From the NCBI RefSeq assembly GCF_014649035.1, contig NZ_BMSG01000001.1, positions 434,001 through 498,000 on the forward strand: a DNA stretch of 64,000 bases, written 5' to 3'. The notes beneath the pieces were generated by a model. It was not told the origin of the DNA. It saw nothing but the letters and a program-made list of their open reading frames with translations, and ran no database searches. How positions within the stretch are numbered: the first letter of the stretch is position 1; every line of letters starts with the position of its first letter. Positions 30,135 through 38,793 of the stretch are shown here, piece after piece. The stretch comes from Streptomyces sindenensis. Lineage in GTDB: Bacteria > Actinomycetota > Actinomycetes > Streptomycetales > Streptomycetaceae. A program made the position numbers and the translations under genes.

Positions 30135-31097
30135 GTGACGAGGAACACGCCCGGCGCGCGTACGTCCGAGGCGATACCGGACCGTCGCGTCGCCGCCGTG
30201 TCCCTCGTCGCGCTGGCCGCCCTCGCGACGGGGTGCGGGCCGGGTACGGCCGCAGGGGCGCAGGACGCGCCCACGCCGGCGCGGGCCACGCAGGCCGCCG
30301 CGCCCTCCCCCACGCGCTCCGCTCCCGCGACCGAGGACGCGAAGCCGCGTACCCCGTCACCGGCCGGCCCGTCGGCGTCCACCGCCGCGCCGAGCCCGAG
30401 CCCGACCCCCGACCCGGTCCCGACGGCCGCCCGCCCGGCCCCGGAACCGAGCACCGCACCGCCACCGCGCGTCCTGATGCGGACCGGGTCCGAGAGCGAC
30501 CGGGTGCGCGAACTCCAGGCCCGGCTCCGCCAGATCGGCCACTTCGGGCGCACCCCCACCGGCTACTACGGCTCCGTCACCGCCGACGCCGTACGGTCCT
30601 TCCAGGCCAAACGGAGCCTGCCGGTCACCGGCTCCACCGACGAGGTGACCTGGCGGCGGCTGCTGGCGATGACCCGGGTGCCAACGGCCGCCGAACTGCG
30701 TCCGCCGACCGAGCGGCCGGTGGCCGCACCGGACGAACGGTGCCTGAAGGGCCGGGTCCTGTGCATCAGCAAGAAGAGCCGGACCCTGGCGTGGATGATC
30801 GACGGCAGGGTGGTCTCGGCGATGGACGTGCGATTCGGCTCCGAGTACACGCCCACCCGCGAGGGGGCGTTCGAGGTGTTCTGGAAGTCCCGGGACCATG
30901 TGTCGACCCTCTACGACACCCCGATGCCGTACGCCCTGTTCTTCAGCGGCGGTCAGGCGGTGCACTACTCCGCGGACTTCGCGGCCAACGGCTACGGCGG
31001 GGCCTCGCACGGCTGCGTCAATGTGCGGGACAAGAAGAAGGTCGCTGCGCTGTTCGACCAGGTGAGAAACGGCGACAAGGTCGTCGTGTACTGGTGA
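30135..31097 (+). CDS. L,D-transpeptidase lipoprotein with peptidoglycan-binding domain
   Basis: About 320-aa exported YkuD-type transpeptidase forming 3-3 peptidoglycan cross-links. From GTG at 30135 (after GAGGGG) the product has a signal ending LATGCG, a lipobox-like site, then a Pro/Ala-rich linker. A PG_binding_1 domain follows (VRELQARLRQIGHFG, YYGSVTADAVRSFQ), then a YkuD domain with VHYSADFAANGYGGASHGCVNV, carrying the catalytic HX14-17-S-HGC motif. An ATG at 30000 would add 45 Thr/Gly-rich residues before the signal and is less likely. Confidence 0.9.
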   Translation: MTRNTPGARTSEAIPDRRVAAVSLVALAALATGCGPGTAAGAQDAPTPARATQAAAPSPTRSAPATEDAKPRTPSPAGPSASTAAPSPSPTPDPVPTAARPAPEPSTAPPPRVLMRTGSESDRVRELQARLRQIGHFGRTPTGYYGSVTADAVRSFQAKRSLPVTGSTDEVTWRRLLAMTRVPTAAELRPPTERPVAAPDERCLKGRVLCISKKSRTLAWMIDGRVVSAMDVRFGSEYTPTREGAFEVFWKSRDHVSTLYDTPMPYALFFSGGQAVHYSADFAANGYGGASHGCVNVRDKKKVAALFDQVRNGDKVVVYW

Positions 31098-31132
31098 CCG
31101 GCACCGGTGACCGGGCGATGTGACGAGGAGAG

Positions 31133-31171
31133 GGCGCGGGCGGGACCGGGGGAACGTGTCCCGCCCGCGCC
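31133..31171 (+). terminator. Terminator hairpin after the L,D-transpeptidase
   Basis: A 14-bp perfect stem (31133-31146 with 31158-31171) and an 11-nt loop lie about 35 nt beyond the stop codon. Confidence 0.8.
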
Positions 31172-31313
31172 GATGCGCTGAGCCGAAGGTACGGGGGGAA
31201 CCCCGGCTCGTCGCGCGGCCGATGACCAGTCGGCTCACTCTGTACTGCGCCCGGCCTTCCAAAAACGTCACACCTGGTCGCGCGGACTGCCTGCTGGAAC
31301 CCGAAACCGCAGG

Positions 31314-32453
31314 TCAGCGGGTCAGTACGGTGGCCGCACCGCTGCTCTGCGAGAGGGGCGGAATCTCGGCGTCCGCCCCCGTGCCGGCCTCCGTCCCCGG
31401 AGTCTCGGCGGCGCGCGGTACGGGGTGGAAGGAGACGGGCGGCAGTGAGCCGCCGTCACCCGGCCCGCTCTGACCGCCGTCGTCGTCGCCGTCGCCGTCA
31501 CCACCGGAGCCGCCGTTCCCGCCACCGGAGCCGCCGTCCCCGCCGCCGCTGCCGCCGTTCCCGTCGAGGAGGCGGTCGCAGAAGCGTTCCAGGTTCTTCT
31601 CGCCCTTGGCGAACTCGATCAGCTGGCGACGGCTGCGGTCGTCCAGCGTGCCCGCGCGGAAGGCCTTGCAGGCCCTGACGGACTTCTCGTGCCAGTTGCC
31701 CGAGTCCGTGTCGCCGCCGGAGCCGCCGGGCCGGTCGTCCCGCCCGGTGCCGCCCCCGGTGGTCTCCTCCCGGCCGTCGCCGCCAGGACGGTCCGGGGTG
31801 TCCGGGCGGCCGGTGCCGGACTCCCGGCCGGGGTCGACGGTCCGCGCGCCGTCGGACTCCTCGGGTCCGCTGGATTCGCGGACCGTGGGCGAGGAGGTGG
31901 CCTCCGGCTCGGCGGGCGAGGACGGGTCCACCGGGGCCGACGGGTCGTCGACGGAGTCGTTGGAGATCAGCGGGCCCGGGGTCACGGCGGCCGATACGGA
32001 GCTGGCCGGCGTGGGCAATCCCTGCCCGCCGAAGGTTCCGGTGAACACGCCCGTACCGGCGGCGACCGCGACCCCGCCGAGCGCACAGCCCGCGAGCGAG
32101 GCCACCAGACCGAAGCGGACCGGCCGGCTCCAGCGCGGGCGGCGGGCCGGAGCGGCGGGGGCGGAGCCGAGCCGGACGGTGTGCAGCTGGCCGGGGCGGC
32201 CGGGGACGGCGGCGCGGCCGGCGAGCCGGTCCGCACCGCTGCCGTGGCCGGCCTGCCGGAACGCGGCGAGGACGGCGTCCTCACCGGGGAGTTCGCCTGC
32301 CGGGGCCCGCAGCCCCGCGCGCGCCACGCCGAGCGCTTCGGCGAGCCGGAAGGCCTCGGCACGGGCCTCGTCGCCGACGGGCACGACCGGTTCGCCGCGG
32401 AGAAGCTTCTCCGCGGCGTCCTTGTCAAGCCACTCGTAGTGCTCGTCGGCCAT
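31314..32453 (-). CDS. Membrane protein coupled to an ECF sigma factor (anti-sigma-like)
   Basis: 379 aa. The N-terminal ~110 residues are cytosolic (DEHYEWLDKDAAEKLLRGEP, EARAEAFRLAEALGVARAGL). One membrane helix follows (FGLVASLAGCALGGVAVAAGTG), then a long Ser/Pro/Asp-rich extracytoplasmic linker, a compact segment (KSVRACKAFRAGTLDDRSRRQLIEFAKGEKNLERFCDRLL) with two Cys, and a Gly/Ser/Asp tail. The ATG overlaps the sigma stop (TGATG). Topology and coupling fit an anti-sigma factor or regulator, but no zinc-binding anti-sigma motif is seen, so the role is inferred. Confidence 0.75.
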   Translation of the reverse strand: MADEHYEWLDKDAAEKLLRGEPVVPVGDEARAEAFRLAEALGVARAGLRAPAGELPGEDAVLAAFRQAGHGSGADRLAGRAAVPGRPGQLHTVRLGSAPAAPARRPRWSRPVRFGLVASLAGCALGGVAVAAGTGVFTGTFGGQGLPTPASSVSAAVTPGPLISNDSVDDPSAPVDPSSPAEPEATSSPTVRESSGPEESDGARTVDPGRESGTGRPDTPDRPGGDGREETTGGGTGRDDRPGGSGGDTDSGNWHEKSVRACKAFRAGTLDDRSRRQLIEFAKGEKNLERFCDRLLDGNGGSGGGDGGSGGGNGGSGGDGDGDDDGGQSGPGDGGSLPPVSFHPVPRAAETPGTEAGTGADAEIPPLSQSSGAATVLTR

Positions 32454-33217
32454 CACATGTCCTTCTGCGTCCACGGTCGCGAATGCGTCACACCGGGAGT
32501 GACCACGGCAGGTGCCGCCGGACCGCCTCGGCCGGGCCGCTGGGAGGGCACGGCCCCGAGCCCGGCGCCGCCCGCGTCCTTCCCGCCGTCCTGGGCGGGG
32601 GGCCGGTCCGCGGTGCCGTCCGGGGCGAACCCTCCGTCGCCGTCCGCCAGGGGCGCCGGGAGCTGCCCGTCGGCGCCGAGGAGTTCGGCCAGTCGCTTGA
32701 GGCCGCGGTGGGCGGCGGTGCGCACGGCTCCGGGCCGCTTGCCCAGGGTCTGCGCCGCGCTCTTCGCGTCGAGCCCGACGACCACCCGCAGGACGACGGC
32801 CTCGGCCTGGTCCCGCGGCAGCTGGGCGATGAGGGACATGGTGCGGTCGGTGTCCAGGGCCTCGATCGCGTCGCTCGCGGTGTCGGACTCGGCCGCGCGC
32901 GTGGTCAGCTCGGTCTCGTCGCCGCCGATCGCGGGGCGGCGGCTGCGCATCCGCAGATGGTCGAGAGAACGGTTGCGCGCGATCCTGGCGGCCCAGCCCC
33001 GGAACCGGTCGGCGTCACCGCTGAACCGGTCGAGGTCGCGCGCTATCTGCAGCCACGCCTCGGACGCCACGTCCTCGGCGTCCGGCTCCCCGACCAGCGT
33101 CCGTATGTAGCTCAACAACCGCGGGTGCACTGTGCGGTACACAGCACGGAAGGCGTCCTCGTCCCCGTCCTGAGCCGCGAGCACCGCGGCAGTCAGCTCC
33201 GCGTCGTCCCCCAGCAC
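32453..33217 (-). CDS. ECF-type RNA polymerase sigma factor
   Basis: 254 aa from GTG at 33217. Region 2 reads DAFRAVYRTVHPRLLSYIRTLVGEPDAEDVASEAWLQIARDL and RFRGWAARIARNRSLDHLR; region 4 reads IAQLPRDQAEAVVLRVVVGLDAKSAAQTLGKRPGAVRTAAHRGLKRLAELLG. A ~60-residue Pro/Gly/Ala-rich tail follows, longer than usual for the class. An in-frame ATG at 33316 would add 33 Cys-containing residues. The next gene overlaps by one base and encodes a membrane protein, the usual arrangement of sigma with its regulator. Confidence 0.9.
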   Translation of the reverse strand: MLGDDAELTAAVLAAQDGDEDAFRAVYRTVHPRLLSYIRTLVGEPDAEDVASEAWLQIARDLDRFSGDADRFRGWAARIARNRSLDHLRMRSRRPAIGGDETELTTRAAESDTASDAIEALDTDRTMSLIAQLPRDQAEAVVLRVVVGLDAKSAAQTLGKRPGAVRTAAHRGLKRLAELLGADGQLPAPLADGDGGFAPDGTADRPPAQDGGKDAGGAGLGAVPSQRPGRGGPAAPAVVTPGVTHSRPWTQKDM

Positions 33218-33317
33218 TCCCTCAACCCGCCCTGCCGTTCTGAATCGCAGCTGGTCAACTGCTGCGCAACCCTGCGCGAATGAGCACGCTACGTGCTCGG
33301 TGGGGGCCACGTCCATG

Positions 33318-33654
33318 ACTTGTACAACTCGCAACAATTCGGCGGCCGCGCTTCCGGTGTGACAGAAAACGCAGTCATGGCGCTGAGATGAGTACGGGGT
33401 CGTGCTGCGACCCCGTGGAAGACGGCCGGGGCCTCTCCTGTGGGGGGTGGCGGCCCCGGTCGTCGCTCCCACCTTCGCCCCTCCGGCCTGCAGTTCTGTG
33501 GGCCGCCCACCCCTTCCGCGACCAACGGCGTGACCGACCCGCCGGTGCACGCGGTTCGCCCCGACCCGAGAGACCGCCCGGCGCGGGGCAGGCCCGGCGT
33601 GCCGCAGCCGCGGTTTCTCCGCGGGCGGGGCCCTGAGTTCGTCGGTCGGCGGTG
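33318..33654. other. Intergenic region between the sigma gene and a small membrane protein gene
   Basis: About 340 nt without a credible gene. It includes a 13-bp hairpin with one mismatch (33421-33433 with 33452-33464) that probably ends the small membrane protein transcript. The part from 33250 to 33380, unusually A/T-rich for this window, is likely to hold the sigma promoter. Confidence 0.6.
33421..33464 (-). terminator. Probable terminator hairpin
   Basis: GACGGCCGGGGCC (33421-33433) pairs with GGCCCCGGTCGTC (33452-33464) with one mismatch, about 190 nt past the stop codon of the small membrane protein gene. Confidence 0.5.
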
Positions 33655-33933
33655 TCAGCGGGCGTCGGTGGACGGGTCCTCGCCCTCCGCCGGTCCGATC
33701 CGGTCGGCGTCCTTCGACAGGGACCACGCGATCGCGAAGGTGAGGGCCGCCACGAGGGCATAGGAGAGGGACGCCGCCCAGGCGCTCATCGTGCTGTCCG
33801 AGCCCTTGGTGGGGAACCAGAACTCGGCCGTCGGGCCGTCGGCGACGAACGCCACGAGCGCCGCGACGGCGAGCCCCGCGAACCCGAGCGCGGGAACGCT
33901 GCAGACCAGCATCCATTTCCATCGTCGCTTCAC
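33655..33933 (-). CDS. Small two-helix membrane protein
   Basis: 92-aa hypothetical protein: basic start VKRRWKWM, a first helix (LVCSVPALGFAGLAVAALVAFVA), a short outer loop (DGPTAEFWFPTKGSDSTMSAW) and a second helix (AASLSYALVAALTFAIAWSL), ending in an acidic tail. GTG at 33933 follows AGGGGGG, whereas longer in-frame extensions have no ribosome site. I do not recognise the family. It is divergent from the Na+-dependent transporter gene. Confidence 0.7.
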   Translation of the reverse strand: MKRRWKWMLVCSVPALGFAGLAVAALVAFVADGPTAEFWFPTKGSDSTMSAWAASLSYALVAALTFAIAWSLSKDADRIGPAEGEDPSTDAR

Positions 33934-34139
33934 GACACCCCCCTGTAGGTAGGGCTGCATGGTACGGGGCCCGGGCTGCCGCCCGGGACCGGTCCCCTCC
34001 CCGGCCACCCGCCCGCCCGGCGAACCCGGATGGGCCAGGTGGCCCATCCGGCCCTGTCGGGCCGCTCGGGAACGCTCACCGCGCGCTAACGTTCCGCCAG
34101 TTTGGCCCATAGTTCCACGAGGAGACTTGAGGACCGCAT

Positions 34140-35672
34140 ATGACAGTGCAGCCACGCGAGCAGTGGGCCACCCGGGCCGGCTTCCTGCTCGCCGCGATCG
34201 GCTCGGCCGTCGGACTCGGCAATATCTGGCGGTTCCCCGCGATCGCCTACGACAACGGCGGCGGAGCCTTTCTGCTGCCGTATCTCATCGCACTCCTGAC
34301 AGCGGGCATCCCGCTCCTGATCATGGAGTACATCATCGGGCGGAAGTACCGGCTCTCGCCCCCGGCCGCGTTGCGCAGGATGGCCCGCCCCGCGGAGGCC
34401 ATCGGATGGTGGCAGGTGGCGATCTCCTTCGTGATCGCCACGTACTACGCCGTCATCATCGCGTGGGCCGTCCGCTACGTGGGATTCTCCGTCGGACAGC
34501 AATGGGGTGACGATCCGGAGGCGTTCCTCTTCGGCGACTTCCTGCGGGCCCCCGACACCCCGGGGTTCCTGGACGGCTTCGTGCCGGGGGTGTTCTGGCC
34601 CCTCGTCGTCGTGTGGGTGGTCGTGCTGGGCGTCCTGGCCTTCGGGATCAGGCGGGGCATCGAGCGCGCCAACAAGGTCTTCATCCCGCTGCTCTTCGTC
34701 CTGTTCGCCGCGCTGGTGATCCGTGCGCTCACGCTGGACGGGGCGGCGACCGGACTCGACGCGCTCTTCACTCCCGACTGGTCGGAACTCGGCAACGGCA
34801 GCGTCTGGGTCGCCGCCTACGGACAGATCTTCTTCTCGCTGTCCATCGGTTTCGGCATCATGGTCACGTACGCGTCCTACCTGGGCCGCCGCGCCGACCT
34901 GACGGGCTCCGCGATGGTGGCGGGCTTCGCCAACAGCTCGTTCGAGATCCTGGCCGGCATCGGGGTCTTCGCCACTCTCGGCTATCTGGCGACCGCCTCG
35001 GGCGTCGGCGTCGACGAGGTCGTCGGCGCGGGCATCGGCCTGGCGTTCGTGGCCTTCCCCGCGGTGATCTCGGAGATGCCGTTCGGCGGCTTCTTCGGCA
35101 TCCTGTTCTTCAGCTCGCTGGTGATCGCGGGACTTTCCTCGTTGATCTCCATCGTGCAGGTCGTCGTCTCCGCGGTGCAGGACCGGACCGGAATGCGCCG
35201 CAGGACCGCGGTCCTCGGTGTCGGTGGTCTGGTCGCGCTGGTGTCGCTCGTGCTGTTCCCCACCGAGTCCGGCATCTACCTGCTGGACGCGTCCGACCAC
35301 TTCATCAACCAGTACGGCATCGCGCTCGCGGCCCTGGTCGGCCTGATCGTGATCGTCTGGGTGCTGCGGCAGCTTCCCAGCCTCCAGGCGAACGCCGACG
35401 CCACCTCCGCGGTGCGGCTCGGCCACTGGTGGCGCATCTGCCTCGGCGTGATCACGCCGGTGGTCCTGGGCTGGATGATGGTCGACAGCCTGCGCACCGA
35501 GTTCCAGGAGAACTACGAGGGCTACTCCACCGGGTTCCTGCTCTCGGCGGGCTGGAGCGTCGCCATCGGAGCGCTCCTGGTCGGGGTGATCCTCTCGTTC
35601 ATGCCGTGGCCGGCCGGTGGCGAGGACATCGACCTGGACATGGAGTCGCCCGCGGACCGGAAGGAGCGCTGA
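34140..35672 (+). CDS. metP: Sodium-dependent amino-acid transporter (NSS family, MetP-like)
   Basis: 510-aa neurotransmitter:sodium symporter family protein with about 12 helices. The signature is at the N-terminus (TRAGFLLAAIGSAVGLGNIWRFP), where unwound helix 1 binds Na+ and substrate; ISEMPFGGFFGILFFSSLVIAGLSS forms part of the helix 8 region. Its stop overlaps the start of a 45-codon gene encoding a MetS-type subunit, the arrangement of the MetPS methionine/alanine importer of corynebacteria. The substrate is therefore probably methionine or alanine. Confidence 0.9.
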   Translation: MTVQPREQWATRAGFLLAAIGSAVGLGNIWRFPAIAYDNGGGAFLLPYLIALLTAGIPLLIMEYIIGRKYRLSPPAALRRMARPAEAIGWWQVAISFVIATYYAVIIAWAVRYVGFSVGQQWGDDPEAFLFGDFLRAPDTPGFLDGFVPGVFWPLVVVWVVVLGVLAFGIRRGIERANKVFIPLLFVLFAALVIRALTLDGAATGLDALFTPDWSELGNGSVWVAAYGQIFFSLSIGFGIMVTYASYLGRRADLTGSAMVAGFANSSFEILAGIGVFATLGYLATASGVGVDEVVGAGIGLAFVAFPAVISEMPFGGFFGILFFSSLVIAGLSSLISIVQVVVSAVQDRTGMRRRTAVLGVGGLVALVSLVLFPTESGIYLLDASDHFINQYGIALAALVGLIVIVWVLRQLPSLQANADATSAVRLGHWWRICLGVITPVVLGWMMVDSLRTEFQENYEGYSTGFLLSAGWSVAIGALLVGVILSFMPWPAGGEDIDLDMESPADRKER

Positions 35673-35809
35673 TGTCCACCAGCGCCATCATCATGATGAT
35701 CATCGCCATTCTCATCGTCTGGGGTGGACTCATCACGGCCATCCTCCGGCTGCGGAGCCATCCTCAGCCGGAGGAGGACCTGCCGCCGGGCGCCCACCGG
35801 GCGGAGTGA
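35672..35809 (+). CDS. metS: NSS transporter small subunit (MetS-like)
   Basis: 45-aa single-helix protein (STSAIIMMIIAILIVWGGLITAILRLRSHPQPEEDLPPG). Length, the IAILIVWGGL helix and the RLRSHPQPEE tail are typical of the small subunit required for MetP-type import. The ATG overlaps the transporter stop as TGATG, after AAGGAG. It is easily missed because of its size. Confidence 0.88.
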   Translation: MSTSAIIMMIIAILIVWGGLITAILRLRSHPQPEEDLPPGAHRAE

Positions 35810-35812
35810 TCC

Positions 35813-35850
35813 GGCGCCGTGCCGGCCGGTGGACGGGCCGGCACGGCGCC
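35813..35850 (+). terminator. Terminator hairpin after metPS
   Basis: A 15-bp perfect stem (35813-35827 with 35836-35850) and an 8-nt loop begin four bases after the metS stop. Beyond it, G/C-rich direct repeats (GCGAGGCGAGGC; CCCCGTCGCGCCGGCCCGT twice at about 35910-35960) run on without a gene up to 36058. Confidence 0.85.
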
Positions 35851-36058
35851 CCCCTCGCGGGCGAGGCGAGGCGAGGCGGGGTGCCGGGCGGCGGGGCGGG
35901 CCGGCACGGCCGTCGGCCCCGTCGCGCCGGCCCGTCGACCCCGTCGCGCCGGCCCGTGGGGGCCGGCCCCGCGCCCCACATGATCCGGACACGCGGGCTT
36001 CGGCCCCGGGCCGTGTCCTGACCCCGGTGACGGGGGCCGACCCGGAATACTGAGCGTC

Positions 36059-37069
36059 ATGGTCGGCCAACTCCGCGACAGGGTCCTGCCGACCCGTCAG
36101 CGCCGCGGTATCGAAGAACTCCAGCAGGACCTGGACCTCTCGTCGGGCGACAGCCAGGCGAAGCGTTCGGCCTTCTGGACCATGCTCACCCTCTCGTCCG
36201 TCATCGCGGCGGGCGGCATCCTGACGGACTCCACCGCGACCGTCATCGGCGCGATGATCATCGCGCCGCTCTCCACCCCGATCATGGGGATCGCCCTCGG
36301 CGCCGTGCAGCGCCGACGCACCAGCGCCCTGTCCTACGTGGTGCTCGGGTGCCTGCTGGTGATCCTGGTGGGCGTCGTGGCGTCGGTGGCCGTACCCCGC
36401 TCGTACGACCTGCTGACCAACGACCAGATCTCCGGCCGTACGTCGCCGGGCCTCCTCGACCTGGTCTCCGCGGTGGCCACCGGTTTCGCCGGGGCTGTGG
36501 CTCTCGCCCGCAAGGACGTCGCCGCCGTGCTGCCCGGAGTGGCCATCGCCATCTCCCTCGTCCCGCCCCTCGTGGTCACCGGTGTCTGCGCGGGCGAGGC
36601 GCAGTGGTGGCTTGCCTCGGGAGCCCTGGTCCTCTTCCTGTCCAACCTCGTGGCGCTCGTCTTCGCGGGCATGGTCGTGTTCGCCTCGCTCGGCTACACC
36701 GGGGCGGCCGGAGCACGCACCGGGCGAGCGGGGCGTCGCGCCTATCTCATGCTCGGGCTGCTCTTCCTGGCCGTCCTGCTGCCCCTGGCGGCGAACACGG
36801 TGACGACCGTGCTGCTCAACGCCTGGACGGTCCGGACGAAGGAAGCCGCGGAGGACTGGCTGAAGCAGAGCCCGGGGTCGACGGTCACCAGCGTCGACGC
36901 CCGGTCCAGGACCCTGTACGTCCATGTGCGGGGCCCGGAGGAGCTGCCTCCGATCGAGGGGCTGCTCCGCGACCTCGCGGGCCGGATCCCCGACGGCGTT
37001 CCCATCGTGGTCGACACCACACGGGGCCGGCAGATCGCCGCCGGCAAGGTCGGCGACCAGGAGCCCTGA
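36059..37069 (+). CDS. DUF389 family membrane protein
   Basis: 336-aa protein of the DUF389 (TIGR00271/TIGR00341-like) family. It has a cytosolic N-terminus, then membrane segments with conserved FWTMLTLSSVIAAGGILTDSTATVIGAMIIAPLSTPIMGI (read in parts) and VLPGVAIAISLVPPLVVTGV, and ends with an alpha/beta cytosolic region (VTSVDARSRTLYVHVRGPEE). Function is unknown. It is flanked by transporter and channel genes but has its own intergenic spacing, so no operon partner is evident. Confidence 0.88.
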   Translation: MVGQLRDRVLPTRQRRGIEELQQDLDLSSGDSQAKRSAFWTMLTLSSVIAAGGILTDSTATVIGAMIIAPLSTPIMGIALGAVQRRRTSALSYVVLGCLLVILVGVVASVAVPRSYDLLTNDQISGRTSPGLLDLVSAVATGFAGAVALARKDVAAVLPGVAIAISLVPPLVVTGVCAGEAQWWLASGALVLFLSNLVALVFAGMVVFASLGYTGAAGARTGRAGRRAYLMLGLLFLAVLLPLAANTVTTVLLNAWTVRTKEAAEDWLKQSPGSTVTSVDARSRTLYVHVRGPEELPPIEGLLRDLAGRIPDGVPIVVDTTRGRQIAAGKVGDQEP

Positions 37070-37218
37070 ACACTCCCGAGGGCCGACGCGGATGACGCGC
37101 AGCGGACGGATCGGCCCGAGCCGGGGGCACGGGCCGGTCGACGGTCGGCGCAGACTGCCCGGAGGCACGGGCCGGTAGGCGGTCGGCGGTCGACGGTCGG
37201 TGCAGACTGCCCGGGCGC

Positions 37219-37995
37219 TCAGGGCCGGGTGGGCGAGGAGGGCCCGGGGACCTCCGGAACGGACGGCCGGGAGGAGGGTGCCAGGTTCGCCATCTCGGCT
37301 CTCAGCGCGGCGACTTCCACGGTCAGGGCCTCAAGGAGCGCTGTCTGCCTCATCTCCTCGGCGTTGTCCCGTTCGAAGCGGGAGATGAACCACGCGGCGA
37401 TGTTCGCCGTCACGACACCGAGCAGAGCGATGCCGGACAGCATCAGCCCCACGGCGAGCAGCCGGCCGAGCCCGGTGGTCGGTGCGAGGTCCCCGTACCC
37501 CACGGTCGTCATGGTGGTGAAGGACCACCACACCGCGTCCCCGATCGTCCGGATGTTGCCGTCCGGCGCTTCCCGTTCCACCTGGAGCACCGCGAGTGAC
37601 CCGAACATCATGAGGCCCATGACGGAACCGGCGACGTAGACGGTCAGGGTGATCTGCGGCGCGTTGCGGGCCCTTCGTCCCAGCAACACCAGCGTGGAGA
37701 CCAGCCGCAGCAGCCGGAGGGGCTGGACGAGCGGCAGGATGACCGCCAGCAGGTCCAGCGGATGGCCGCGGACGAAGGCCCACTTCTGCCGCGTGAGCAG
37801 CAGCCGCGTCACGTAGTCGCCGGCGAAGGCCGCCCACACCGCCCACTCGACCGCCCGGCAGACTGTGTGGACCCAGGTGGATGCGTCCGGGGCCAGGACG
37901 GGCACCGCGAAGGCGACGGCGAAGCACGCGGCGAGGAGCAGCAGCGGGGTCCGCGTGCGCCGCTCCCATTCGTCCACCTTGATTCGATCCTTCAT
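37219..37995 (-). CDS. Voltage-gated-type potassium channel
   Basis: 258-aa channel subunit. About six membrane segments; RLLRLVSTLVLLGRRAR is an S4-like Arg-rich helix. The pore loop WWSFTTMTTVGYGDLAP carries the TVGYGD potassium filter, followed by an S6 helix (LLAVGLMLSGIALLGVVTANIAAWF). The C-terminus is a short coiled coil (LLEALTVEVAALRAEMANL) that probably tetramerises. It lies next to, but apart from, the kdp operon and shares its orientation. Confidence 0.92.
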   Translation of the reverse strand: MKDRIKVDEWERRTRTPLLLLAACFAVAFAVPVLAPDASTWVHTVCRAVEWAVWAAFAGDYVTRLLLTRQKWAFVRGHPLDLLAVILPLVQPLRLLRLVSTLVLLGRRARNAPQITLTVYVAGSVMGLMMFGSLAVLQVEREAPDGNIRTIGDAVWWSFTTMTTVGYGDLAPTTGLGRLLAVGLMLSGIALLGVVTANIAAWFISRFERDNAEEMRQTALLEALTVEVAALRAEMANLAPSSRPSVPEVPGPSSPTRP

Positions 37996-38085
37996 ACGAG
38001 CATCGCAGGAGCCGGCGAGGAGGCGTCGCGTCGGCGCCCGGGCCGGGGCCCGGGCGCCGTACGGGCGTGCGTGCCGGACGTCACA

Positions 38086-38116
38086 CGGCAGACGGCAGTT
38101 CGACGACAGGGCCTAG
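38086..38116. repeat. Intergenic repeat ending in CTAG (unoccupied copy)
   Basis: CGGCAGACGGCAGTTCGACG followed by ACAGGGCCTAG. The last bases hold the kdpC stop codon (TAG on the minus strand). Close relatives lie at 59941-59965, where a MITE-like element interrupts the CTAG, and at 63442-63470. It is probably a dispersed Streptomyces intergenic repeat with a terminator-like role. Confidence 0.7.
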
Positions 38117-38787
38117 GAGTGCTCGGTCAGCCCCCTGAGCGCTGTGTTCAGCTCCAAGACGTTCACCCGCGGCTCCCCCAGGAAACCGAGCAGCCGGCCG
38201 GTGGTGTGGTCGGCGACGAGGGCCCTGACCTTCCGCACGTCGAGGCCGTTCCTGTCCGCGACCCGGTGGACCTGGAGCTTCGCGTACGCCGGAGAGATGT
38301 GCGGGTCCAGGCCGGAGCCGGAGGACGTGACGGCGTCGGGCGGGACGTCGGCGGGGTTCACCTCGTACGTCGCGGTCGTGTTGTCCTTGACCACGGCTGC
38401 CCTGGCGTCCTTCACCCACCGGATCAGCTCCTCGTTGTCGCCGGAGCGGTTGGTGGCGCCGGAGAGGAGCAGGGCGTACTGGGTGTTGACGCTGTTGGTG
38501 CCGAGGCCGTTGGACGGGCGGGGCTGGAACCACCTCAGGTCGGCGGCGGGGGCTTCCTCCCCGTCCTTCGGCGGGAGGTCGTACCGCTGGCCGATGAGCG
38601 AGGAGCCCACGACCCGGCCGTGCGGGTCCTTGATCTCGGAGCCGTTGGCCCGGTCGTGGAAGAGGGCCTGGGCGGCGCCGGTGACGGCCAGGGGGTAGGC
38701 GACCCCGCAGACCAGCGTGAGGACGAGCAGGGCTCGCAGGCCCGCGCCGAGTACGCGCGCGGTACTGCCGACGGTGTTGTTGGTCAT
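38113..38787 (-). CDS. kdpC: Potassium-transporting ATPase subunit KdpC
   Basis: 224-aa KdpC with one N-terminal membrane helix (ALLVLTLVCGVAYPLAVTGAAQALF) and a periplasmic-type domain. Family landmarks are GSSLIGQRYD, WFQPRPS, PPDAVTSSGSGLDPHISPAYAKLQVHRVA and TTGRLLGFLGEPRVNVLELN. It stabilises the KdpFABC complex. The start is a few bases after the kdpB stop, and its TAG stop is part of an intergenic repeat. Confidence 0.96.
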   Translation of the reverse strand: MTNNTVGSTARVLGAGLRALLVLTLVCGVAYPLAVTGAAQALFHDRANGSEIKDPHGRVVGSSLIGQRYDLPPKDGEEAPAADLRWFQPRPSNGLGTNSVNTQYALLLSGATNRSGDNEELIRWVKDARAAVVKDNTTATYEVNPADVPPDAVTSSGSGLDPHISPAYAKLQVHRVADRNGLDVRKVRALVADHTTGRLLGFLGEPRVNVLELNTALRGLTEHS

Positions 38788-38793
38788 GGCGGA

